A stretch of DNA of 64,000 nt, taken from assembly GCA_963971535.1 (NCBI GenBank), contig OZ020594.1:111224251-111288250 (forward strand). The letters run 5' to 3'. The translations under genes and the position numbers were made by a program. Shown here piece by piece: positions 54,341-64,000 of the stretch; the stretch's first letter is position 1, and each line of letters starts with the position of its first letter. The notes below the pieces were generated by a model. The model had not been told where the DNA came from, did not search any database, and was given only the letters and a program-made list of their open reading frames with translations. The stretch comes from Notolepis coatsorum (lineage: Eukaryota; Chordata; Actinopteri; Aulopiformes; Paralepididae).

Positions 54341-55802
54341 TTTCGGCTTTACTTGAGAGGCTTTGCTAATGCTTCTAGGCAGTGTGCGAACCATACCATG
54401 GTCTTCGGGGAGCTCTTAGTGTTTTCTTGGGGGGGGGGGGGGGGGGGGGGGGGTTGGCCGGTCAGCGGCGTGCAGCGAGGACTTTGCTGTAGATGAGTAA
54501 CGTTACAGAACCCACACAGGTCTGCCTGCATGATGAAGACGCACATATTGAAATACACATGCTCAGATTAGCCCATCTGATCCAACACTAAAAGACACGA
54601 GACAAGCGCAACACTAGCGGCACACCACCTCTTAATATAATAGGCTCTGTAATTAGAGCAACGTTATGCACCTGCTGTGAGACTAAATGTTCCTACCGGA
54701 GCCACTGAGCAATAGAGAGACGCAAACTGTTCTGTTTTCAATAATTCTTTTCTTTTGGACAATAAACCTTACAAACTACATCAGCTGCAGCCTGGACATT
54801 CAATTCTGTCAACATCCACAACTTTTGTTACCCGACCCGAGTAGAAAAACATCTAAGGTTCATCGTGGCACATTGTCAAAATATTAGCGAATGACAAGCG
54901 GCCACTACACATACCATAGAACATTAATAAATGAGCAATAATGATAATAGTTACTGTAATTAGGAAAAGCAGGTCTTACCTTAAAATAGAAGCAGATGTT
55001 TTGTTTTTTCTTCTGATAAAACGTGGGGAAAGGTTGATTTGTGCCTGCAGCGGCACCACGCTCCGATGCAAGAATAGCATGCATTACGCGAATTAGTGAG
55101 CAATCATGAATCGTACATTTTGTAATTTTACGCATTCTACATGATGATGATACAGAAAATTGAGAAATAGAAATGCATGGCAAACATGCTTGCGGGACAC
55201 GGAACAACTCATCACTACAGCCCCAGCATCATACTGTAGCCAGTCTCTTGAAACACCGCTATCTCCAAATATTCCACTCCTCTCGAAACTTTCTTTTGTT
55301 AGGTGGTCCCACTCTCGCTGCCGCTTCTTCACCCATATGGTTCCACATATTTGTAACCCATTTAACGTTATTAATAAGCTAACGTTAGCTAATCGTGATG
55401 GCAGGCGGACGTAACGTTGGCTCCCTACAGTGCAAGCAGGCGCTGCAGAAGAAGAGTAGCGGATGTGACATCGGTAAACAACAAGGATAGATTGACGTGC
55501 AAGGGGAGATTGGGGGCAACAAAAAAGGCGACTGTCACCACACCGCAGTTTAAATTATTTTACATGACTATTTTGTTACCCGCCACGTGGCGGACAGACC
55601 TCTCAGTGTCACTTGCCAAACCTCAATCTGCCCGCGGGTGGCGGGCTCTAATTTCGGGCCCCGCGCAGCAGCCTCGGATATTAACCCTTCATTAGCAAAA
55701 TCCATGACGTTATCTTAGCAGTGTTTCTCATCTGTTTATCTGACGTACATTATCCTAGCTTAGCTTAGGAGTCCATGGTAAAGTTGTATTATTTACAGTT
55801 TA
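54341..55802. other. Unassigned DNA with a long G run
   Basis: A run of more than 25 G at about 54428-54454 may be a sequencing or assembly weak point. Remaining short frames on both strands show no recognisable domain. GC-rich text around 55570-55670 (CCCGCCACGTGGCGG) hints at another transposon end but is not resolved. Confidence 0.4.
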
Positions 55803-56381
55803 CCAATGTTACGAGCTGGCTCAAGCTCGCAACAAGAAAGGGGAGACACAGGCACAATTTAAGAAATGACTAAATCATTTATTGAATTATACTAATTATC
55901 AGCCCATATGAATATCAGTGTGTGGATGAGAATGTGTGTGCAGCATGAATGTTGTAAGTGTAAAACCAAAGTAAGTGTCCAAACAAACAAAAGGAACCAA
56001 ACAGGTGGGGAGATCGACGGAGACTAGAGGAAGCCTCCCTCTATATCCTGACTGGGACACACCGACCCAGGTGTTCAAGTTTCAAGTTTCTTTATTAGTT
56101 GTCATACAAAAGTACAGAATACTTTTATATAAAATAGTTCTTTCTGTTTTGCTCCAGAGATTGTGCTAGATAAAAATAGATAAGTATAAAATAGAAGTCA
56201 AGTACGTCGACAAAAGTGTTCAATATACAATGCAGAGTAGAAAAGTAACAGAGAGGACTTCCGGTTTTGAGATGGGTGGATAGGAGACCACTGAAAGAGC
56301 TCCCGGTCAAATAACTTGAGAAAGGGAAGTAAAACAGAATAAAAGGTGAAAATTCAAAGATATAAGAGAAAAGGAAGGATG

Positions 56382-57599
56382 TGTACGAGAAAAAGTGAGA
56401 GAAATAAGACCCCAGAAGACGTACAAACACCGGAGGAAAAATCTAACCTCGAGGAAATGACAGAAGAAATGGCTCAGGCGAGCGTGAGGCAGGGAAGGAG
56501 ACCCTGTGGAGCCCGCCTGGTTAACAAGAATACAAGCGACCATGCTGGCTGGGCAGGAACTACAAGCCAAGGCTAACCGAGAGCTACAAGCTAACGTGCA
56601 GGCTAATGCAAAGGCTATTCAAGCTATACAAGATAGCATACAAGTTAGCACACAAGCTAACACGAGGAACGTGCAAGCTAGCACGTTGGCTAGCCAACAA
56701 GAGTTACAAACTAGTATACGAGCTAGCGTGATGGCTAACCAGGCGAGCACGCAGAATATCCAAGACAGCATTGATGGACTGAGGGAAGAGTTGAAGAGGG
56801 GACAGGACGAACTCAGAAGGGAAATGGATAAAGGACTCGAGGCAATGAACGGAAAAATACAAGAGCAAGAGAAAGACATAAAGATGTTGGAAGAAAGGAC
56901 GGCCGATACGGAAGAATGAATACAGAAATGCATGATATTCTGAAAGAGACGCTCGAACAACAGAACATGAGAGGAAAGCTAATGGACTTGGAGGGGAGGT
57001 CGAGGAGAAACAACATACGAATATGGGGTCTGAAAGAGGGGATGGAAGGAGATTCGATGGTCAAATATGTGGACAGCCTAATTCGAAGAGAATTAAAAAT
57101 GACAGCCCTCAACAAGACAGGGATTCAGAGAGCGTACAGGACTCTGGCGCCGAAGCCACGGGAGGACAAACCACCGAGAGCAGTTATAGTAAACTTCTTG
57201 AAATTCGAGGTGAAAGAGAACATTCTTAGAACAGCCTGGCAGAAGAAGATGGAGGTGGGGGGACAGAGAGTGACTTTTGACCATGATTATGCAACGGAGG
57301 TGGCGGTAAAGCGTCGGAGCTATGTTCAGATAAAAAAATCTCTGAAGGAAGGCGGAATCAGATTTCAATCACCAATGACCACGCTGAAGGTTCATTGGAA
57401 GGAAGGCGCAAAGGTGTACGGAGACGTGCGGGAGGCGGCGAGGGACATGAACCAGAGAGGATGGAATGTGCCGGGAGGAGGAGACGAGAGACCTACGCTG
57501 CTGCAGAGGTTGGAGAAGGCGAGGAGATGGACCAGGGTCGGCGGGGGACGAGGAGGAGACGAGGAGAATGAGGAGAACGGGAAGGTGAAGGGGATCTGA
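56382..57599 (+). pseudogene. L1/Tx1 ORF1 protein (frameshifted), second copy
   Basis: Three overlapping frames: an N-terminal basic segment (to about 56576), a repeat-rich coiled coil (56506-56919), and the RNA-binding core (56916-57599). The coil contains alternating QANVQANAKAIQAIQ-like text, encoded by a 12-nt periodic CAAGCTAAC-type repeat, then GLREELKRGQDELRRE. The core has GRSRRNNIRIWGLKEG, RAVIVNFLKFEVKENIL and VTFDHDYATEVAVKRR, typical of L1 ORF1. Frames change near 56510 and at the TGAATG overlap at 56915-56920. Confidence 0.82.
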
Positions 57600-58335
57600 A
57601 TTGATTCAAAGCAGATCAACTGAGAAGAAGGACGCAAGGACACGGAGAAAGGGGGCGGAGACGAGACGAGACGGTGATCAAAGGGTGGATGAGTACAATG
57701 CACACACACAAAATAGATAGTGAGAAGATAGTAATGTACATGAGATAATTATAGGTAGACCAAAATTTTGAAAGGAAGGCATAGAGATTTGAAGCACATT
57801 GCATTGGACTGATATACGTATGACGCACATAATGCAAGAGAGTGAAAACATGAAAGAGACTTGTTAGGCAGGAAGAGTATGACGAAATACATGGGGGATA
57901 ATTAAACCGAAAGTGATAAAAAAAAGGGACATGTGCATTCAAGAGATATATGGAGACTGACATTAAAGGGACTCAGGAAAACACATGTCGCATAACACAG
58001 TTAGACGGGAACATGAAAGTGACTAAAGCGGAGCTTTTTGACTGGGAGCTCGGTCAGACCACACACAGAGCTGGACATATATAGTGCGCTCAATGTAGCC
58101 ACTAGGGGGGGCCCTCTCACTAGGAGAGCCACTACTCCCCACCCACCAGCGGGGAAAAGAGGGGAACGAATAGGACCCTCAAATGCCATGGAAGTTCAAA
58201 GAGTGAATTTTGATGTTGATGTTGATGTTTATTATGTAAATATGTATGTAAGTCAGAAGGAGATAGCAGAGGCTACAACCACAAATATTATTTTATGTGA
58301 CATGGGTAGAACGGGAGAACAATTGGAAAAGAAAT
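57600..58335 (+). other. Inter-ORF region of second L1/Tx1
   Basis: 0.7 kb without recognised coding sequence, between the ORF1 stop and the ORF2 start. Confidence 0.6.
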
Positions 58336-59365
58336 ATGACACAAGTTAAGGGTGTAAAGATGATGTCGTTAAATGTGAATGGTATGAATAACCCGATAAA
58401 GAGGAGTAAGGTGATGACGAAACTTAAAAAAGAAGAGGCGCAGGTCATTTTCTTGCAAGAAACGCATCTTATATCACAAGAACATGAAAAGCTGAAGAGA
58501 TTCGGGTATGAAAACCTGTTCTATAGTTCTTTTAAACAGAACCTTAGAAGAGGAGTAGCTATACTAATTAAGAACACAGTGAAATTTGAGATGATCAAGG
58601 AAATAAGGGACAAGGAGGGAAGGTATGTGTTGGTCAAGGGGAAAATGGAAGGTCAAATGGTAACACTAATAAATGTATATGCTCCACCGGACAGTGAGAA
58701 ATATCTATTTGAAACGATCTTTGATATTATAGCATTGGAAGGGGAGGGGGTCCTGATCTGTACAGGTGATTTCAATGTGGTACTGAATTATGACATAGAC
58801 ACGACTAGCACAAAGAAATGGAGGACAAACATCAGCAAATATATGAATATACATATGGCAGAATTAGGAATCATAGACTTATGGAGAGCAATGAACACGC
58901 TAGATAGAGTATACGCACTATTCACACCCGCACACAACATATTCAAGGATAGACTATTTTCTCATGACAACAGGGGACAGATATCGGGTGGAAGAATGCA
59001 GGATAGGAGTGACTGATATTTCAGATCATAGCGCAATATATCTGACAGTAAATCTTAAAAGTAGACGGAGGAATACAGTTTGGAGACTGAATGTAGGACT
59101 ATTGAACAACAAAGGTTTGGTTAACCAGGTGAAGGAAGACATAATTAGATATAGAGAAGAGAACGATAATGGGGAGGTAGATCCAAACATTTTATGGGAT
59201 GCACTAAAGGTAGTAATACGGGGAAAATTGATAGCAAAGACGGCATTACTCAAAAAGGCTAGAATAGGGACATACCAGAACTTGATAAAGAAGCTGAAAG
59301 AATTAGAGAAAGAACACCAAAGCTCAAAGAACCAGAAGAGGTTAAGGAAGTTAGAGGACAGATAA
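58336..59365 (+). pseudogene. L1/Tx1 ORF2 endonuclease (frameshifted), second copy
   Basis: Likely start MTQVKGVKMMSLNVNGMNN. Endonuclease motifs are AQVIFLQETHLIS (Glu), LINVYAPPDSE, LICTGDFNVVLN (Asp/Asn), then a frameshift near 58965, then TDISDHSAIYLTV (Ser-Asp-His). The frame changes again near 59330. Catalytic residues of the endonuclease are all present. Confidence 0.85.
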
Positions 59366-60759
59366 ACAGGGAGCTGCTGTCAGAAATAGAGAAGAAAGCT
59401 AGATTCATGAAACAGACATACTATGAAGGGGGACCGAGGGCGACCAGACTGTTAGCTAGACGAATTAGGACGCAACAAAAAATAAACGCAATACATACAA
59501 TAAGGGACACAAACACAAACAAAATACTGAGAGAACCAGCGGAAATAGAGAAGGCATTTGAAGAATATTATAGGAAACTATACACGCAACCGATAGCGGC
59601 AGGGGAGGAGGAGATAGAGACATTTTTAGAAAAATTGGATTTACCATCAATAGGTAAGGAACAGAATGGAATATTAAATGCAGAAATCACAGAACAAGAA
59701 GTGGGGAATGCGATCAGTAGGGCAAAGAGTAGTAAGTCACCGGGTAGCGACGGATTCCCCTCGGAATTCTACAAGACATTTAGGCAGGAACTGAGCCCCA
59801 TGTTAGAAGCAGCATTCAGACACACAATGGAAAAAGGCACAATGCCACCTTCATGGAAAGAGGCCATAATTACTACAATTCCAAAATAAGGGAAAGATAG
59901 AGAACTGTGTAGTAGTTTCAGACCTGTGTCCATACTTAATGTAGATTACAAGATGTATACATCAATAATATCAAAAAGATTTGAGACATTTATGACAGAT
60001 ATAATAGACGAAGACCAGACTGGATTCATTAAAGGAAGGCAGACACAGGATAACATAAGGAAGACAGTGCAGATAGTAGAGGAGATACAAAAGGAAAGAG
60101 GAAGTGCAGTATTAGTTAGCCTAGATGCAGAAAAAACCTTCGATAGTGTAAGCTGGTTATTTCTATATAAAGTATTAGAGAGATTTGGATTAGACAAAAA
60201 CGCTATGAAAACAATTAGGGCATTATATCAAGAACCGACGGCTAGGATTAAGGTGAATGGTAGTCTGACGGACCGGATTAAACTAGAGAGAGCTACCAGA
60301 CAGGGTTGTTGTCTTTCGCCGACGCTCTTCGATGTATTCATCGAACCACTGGCCCAACTAATTAGACAGACCAAAGACATCAAAGGGGTGGAGATAAGGG
60401 GGACGGAACATAAATTGGGATTATTCGCAGATGACGTGATAGTATATATGAGACAACCAGACACAAGCTTCCCGACACTGATGGATCTGCTGACAGAATA
60501 TGGATATTACTCAGGGTATAGACTTAATGTGACGAAGACACAGACATTAGCACTGAACTACACACCAACGATAGAGATCAAAGAAAAATACAAAATCAAA
60601 TGGGACATGGACAGGATCAAGTACCTAGGGGTGAACATCACAAGAGGGGGGGAGGGGCTATACGATGCAAACTATACACAGATAAATCAGAAAATCAAGA
60701 GATCTAGAAAGATGGACGGTGATGCCCCTAGATTTCAGTTCAAGGATCGAAATCATTAA
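59366..60759 (+). pseudogene. L1/Tx1 ORF2 reverse transcriptase, second copy
   Basis: RT blocks in order: SSKSPGSDGFPSEFYKTF; a TAA at 59887-59889 between TTIPK and [59 protein letters not shown] (motif A, Thr where Ala is usual); [18 protein letters not shown] (motif B); [12 protein letters not shown] (catalytic FADD); [11 protein letters not shown]. The frame is lost near 60710. Only one stop and the frameshifts separate it from function. Confidence 0.88.
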
Positions 60760-62118
60760 GATGAACATATTACCAAGGTTACTATACCTATTTCAATCCC
60801 TACCTATATTAATACCACAAAAACAATTTAGGGAATGGGATAGACAGATATCAAGATTCATTTGGGGGGGGGGGAAAGGCCAAGGATCAGATATGTGACT
60901 CTACAATTACCAAAGGAGAAAGGAGGGATGGCAGTACCCAGTTTAGAAAGCTATTACTATGCAGCACAGCTTAGAACAGTAGCATGCTGGTGCAATGTGA
61001 ACTATGAGGCCAAATGGAAAGATATAGAAACCAAAAGAGAGGGATTCAAAGTGCAGGCACTGATAGGAGATAGGGAGCTGTTCAGAAGACAGGAACAACT
61101 ACTAGATCCAATTACCAGATTCACTATAAACATATGGAACACAATAGTAAAGAAATACAAGCTAGAAAAAGAATCTAAGATACTGAGATGGATAGCACAC
61201 GACAACAAATTCAGACCAGGGATAGAAGATCATGGGTTCAAGAGGTGGGAACGGGGGGGTACAACAGCAATGTGGACGATGACGGAAGGAGGGGAGATGC
61301 AGACTCTACAAAAATTGAAAGAAAGATACGGACTAGAGAATAGGGACCACTTTAGATATTTACAGATTAGGGACTACTATAACAAGGAAATAAAGCAAGA
61401 TAGAGACAAAGAACAGAATGGGGTAATTAAGATAATGGTAAAGTCATACGAAGGACGGAAGGGGAGGGTGATATCAGCACTATATCAGGCAATAATGGAC
61501 AGTAAGGGAAATACAACATTGTATGTGAAGGAAAAGTGGGAAAGAGAGTTGGAAATAGAGATAACAGAGGAGGAATGGTATGACACATGTAAGACACAAC
61601 AAACAACCACAGGATCAAGGATATGGAGGGAGTTTGGGTGGAAAAATATAATTAGATACTTTATAACACCAGAAATACAGGGCAATTACACACCAGCAAA
61701 GAAAACATGTTGGAGGGAGTGTGGACAGGAAGGGGCGAACCATACACACATATTCTGGGGATGTCAGAAGATAAGGCACTACTGGGAAGAGATAGGAGGG
61801 ATAATAAATGAAATAATAGGATACGAAATACCCCAGGGAGGCCAAGTGTTGTATTTGGGGAATCTGTCACAGGAAGGAATCCAAGGGGAAGACAAGTATT
61901 TGATTAAGATATTGATAGTGGCAGCCAAGAAAGCTTTAACTAAACTGTGGTACAAGGTAGAAGTGCCGACAAAGGATCAATTGATAGAGTTGGTAGAGGG
62001 GATACAGGAAATGGAGAGAATCACACATCTGCTGAGGCTGCAAGAAGAAAAGTTTGAATGGAAATGGGGAAAATGGGAAGAATACAGGAGGGGAAGTAAC
62101 GACATCACAGAGGTTTGA
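60760..62118 (+). pseudogene. L1/Tx1 ORF2 C-terminal region, second copy
   Basis: Begins after a shift near 60710, with another at the G run near 60865-60876. It is then open to 62118. Contains KGGMAVPSLESYYYAAQL and a C-terminal knuckle CWRECGQEGANHTHIFWGC. Matches the layout of 37582-38834 in the first copy. Confidence 0.82.
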
Positions 62119-62754
62119 AAAGGATACAAGGAAATGAATAAAAATGTAAATAAATAATGCAAATGTAGAAGGGACCGAAGGACCCATGTCACACTTTTTC
62201 TTTACTCATTTTTTGTATATTTGTTTTAATTTATGTACTGTGTATTGTCTATGAATGTTGTCTATGTATGTTGTTGAAAAAATGAAAATAAAAATTTAAG
62301 TTTTAAAAAAAAAAAAAAAAAAGTAACGGAGTTACAATATACAGTACAATGCAGAAATGGGATGAGGTACAATTTACAGTAAGGTGTAATGAGGTATGAG
62401 TTGTAGTGCAAATTCTTTACCAATAAATATAAAGTGTCTAAAGTGAGTTGTTTGTTTAAAGTGAGTGTGTGCGTGTGGATGTGTGTGCTGTGAGTGTATT
62501 TGATGGTTTGTTACGTAGTGTTATTGTCATTTAGCATCCTGATGGCCTGAGTCTCTCTGTGCTTGCCATGAGACTCCGGTATCGCTTGCCTGACCGTAGC
62601 AGTTCAGGTGTGACCCAATTAGCCTGATTACCCTCCCCCACTGACCCAGGTGTGCCCCAATTAGCCTAATGACCCTCTGCCAGCTCCCCCCACCAATCCT
62701 GTGAAACAGTGACAGAGCAGAGCAAGCAAACAACTGTGGGGGAGGGTCGTCACA

Positions 62755-63410
62755 CCAAACAATTATTTTTCAATCTTCTGTAGATGTCCATGATATTTGT
62801 GTATATTTTTTTGAAAGCTTTATTTCATTAATATTGCCTTTTTAGTTGTATTTTCATTTAATTTTGTGTACTTTCTGATGAGGATGTGGTCTTAGTTTTT
62901 CCAATGCGACCCTGGAAACACCACTTGGAAGACAAAAACATCTGATTGGCCAGAAACAACAGCTGCCTGCATCAATAGCCTATCAGATGTTTTGCATCAA
63001 ATTAAATGCAATATCATAGGCTTATATTCATAGATCACAACTATAGCAGTGCATCTGTCTATATATACACCCATGTGTTTTTCAGTTCTTGTGAAAATCT
63101 TCCTGTCAGCCTCCAATTTGTTAGCCTTGGAAAAGAGCACTACCTGTATAGCTGGTTAAGGACAGGTGGTTCTTGCTAGGCTTTCTGTGTTCCTGATGAA
63201 TTTCAACTGAAAAGTTAGACCTTTGTTTGTTAGGATGAATGTAAAATGTACTGATATTTCTTTCCTTACTTTCCCCCAAGATTGGTCTGAATATGACCAC
63301 CCCTCCTAGCCTCTCACACCTTGGTTTGAGAGTCTGTTTGGTGGACTGCATGAAACCGTCACAGCTGGACCAGGAGAAGAGCTGTTTGGACTGCATGGAA
63401 ACAAGTATGG
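62755..63410. other. Unassigned DNA
   Basis: Downstream flank of the solo LTR. No gene, repeat or terminus recognised. Short frames lack domains. Confidence 0.4.
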
Positions 63411-63660
63411 AAATGTTGACTTTAATCTGTAAACATTATCACTTTATAAATGTTGACTTTAATCTAAACATTATGACTTTATAAATGTTTACTTTAATCT
63501 GTAAACATGACTTTATAAATGTTGACTTTAATCTGTAAACATTATGACTTTAGTCTGATTTTATAAATGTTGACTTTAATCTCTAAACATTATGACTTTA
63601 GTCTGACTTTATGAATGTTGACTTTAATCTCTAAACATTATGACTTTATAAGTGTTTACT
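63411..63660. repeat. About 36-bp tandem repeat, 6-7 copies
   Basis: Units contain AAATGTTGACTTTAATCT and AAACATTATGACTTTAT, with small insertions and deletions between copies. Confidence 0.85.
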
Positions 63661-64000
63661 TTAAAAGCCTGACAGGCCCAGTACTGGGCCGAGATTAATT
63701 TCACGTCATAAATCGATCAATACAGTCCGTATTAATTAATGTTGCATTTCTTTTTCAAATGTAGCGAAGAGTAAAGACCCTAACCCTATCAAAACGGCAG
63801 TCAAAGTGTATATTTTCAGCACTGTTTGTTTACCAATGATTTTAACCTCTTAAGCCCTAGCTATATTTTCAGAAAATTCGCCTAAAAGTACTTAAGTAAA
63901 TGGAAGATTGCTCCACTTCTACAAGTCCATTTGCATGTTCTTGGTATCTAGGGACCTCAGGGAACGTATTCCCAGTGTCAGAAATATTGTGTCTGTTACT
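63661..64000. other. Unassigned DNA at window end
   Basis: Contains a short CCCAGTACTGGGC palindrome. No gene recognised. Confidence 0.35.

Larger units (their letters stand above)
56254..62320 (+). mobile_element. Full-length L1/Tx1-type LINE, second copy
   Basis: Starts GGACTTCCGGTTTTGAG, carries ORF1 and ORF2, and ends with poly-A at 62305-62320. AAGTAACAGAG (56243-56253) and AAGTAACGGAG (62321-62331) are the duplicated target, with one mismatch. Length is about 6.07 kb. ORF2 carries several frameshifts and one stop, so it is inactive, but it is less decayed than the copy at 29364. Confidence 0.92.
56075..62604 (-). mobile_element. LINE 3' fragment inside the solo LTR
   Basis: Left part 56075-56253 and right part 62332-62604, joined around the L1/Tx1 insertion. 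Matches the 3' UTR and C-terminus of the LINE at 12133-12800, with tail AAGTTTCAAGTTTC at the left. CAGGTGT at 56068-56074 and 62605-62611 is the probable target-site duplication within the LTR. Confidence 0.75.
55807..62754 (-). mobile_element. Solo LTR, Gypsy-like, split by nested LINEs
   Basis: Reads TGTTACGAGCTGG at the left and GGGTCGTCACA at the right. On the minus strand it is TGTGACGACCCTCCC...TAACA, a form that I recall from fish Gypsy LTRs. CCAA flanks both ends (55803-55806, 62755-62758). Without the insertions the LTR is about 410 bp, and it has an AATAAA on the minus strand near 55880. No internal retroviral genes flank it, so it is a solo LTR. Confidence 0.65.

Noticed and set aside
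55093..55332. Antisense frame with KKRQREWDHLTKE
   Set aside because: Faintly like the start of a transposase, but no zinc ligands or downstream domain support it.

Overview
The window looks like a stretch of ray-finned (teleost) fish nuclear DNA made almost entirely of transposable elements. The signs are vertebrate-style non-LTR retrotransposons, DIRS-like tyrosine-recombinase retroelements, a BEL/Pao element, ZBED-type hAT transposons with introns, a tRNA-derived SINE family, abundant minisatellites, and one C2H2 zinc-finger gene with the acidic N-terminal repeats common in teleost ZNF clusters. I see no intact host gene, no bacterial-style operon and no CRISPR. All family assignments come from reading motifs by eye; no database search was possible.

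Layout. 1-4.4 kb: antisense hAT transposase (copy A) broken by an L2-like LINE, then the 5' half of another LINE on the minus strand that carries a 2A-like motif. 4.5-7.2 kb: left arm of a large inverted repeat, interrupted by a LINE 3' end and by a hAT MITE with a perfect 8-bp target-site duplication. 7.5-9.9 kb: a Charlie-like hAT inside another hAT, plus a SINE. 9.9-11.8 kb: hAT 5' end (copy C) whose first-exon splice donor has become a 47-bp minisatellite. 12.0-13.6 kb: mariner/Tc1-like end and an antisense LINE. 13.8-15.4 kb: C2H2 zinc-finger exon, frameshifted and cut off by a SINE. 15.8-18.4 kb: minisatellite and unassigned DNA. 18.4-25.1 kb: right arm of the inverted repeat, split by a 5.55-kb DIRS-like element with terminal inverted repeats, an internal complementary region and an embedded 5S rRNA-derived segment.

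25.5-41.6 kb is one deep nest: hAT copy D contains an end-truncated DIRS element, whose recombinase gene contains a full-length L1/Tx1 LINE, whose ORF2 is broken by a small hAT-like element and by a third LINE. 42-47.5 kb: a twin-primed L2, LINE tails, a 44-bp minisatellite and a MITE. 47.5-54.3 kb: two hAT 5' ends (copies E and F) bracketing a 5'-truncated BEL/Pao element. 55.8-62.8 kb: a solo Gypsy-type LTR holding a LINE 3' fragment, which holds a second full-length L1/Tx1 element. 62.8-64 kb: unassigned DNA with a small tandem repeat.

The genes do not form a pathway; what links them is insertion order. Exact duplications and paralogous uninterrupted copies inside the same window allow several insertions to be dated relative to each other. 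Both DIRS-like elements have a recognisable empty site elsewhere in this window, and both inserted at AAC/GTT.
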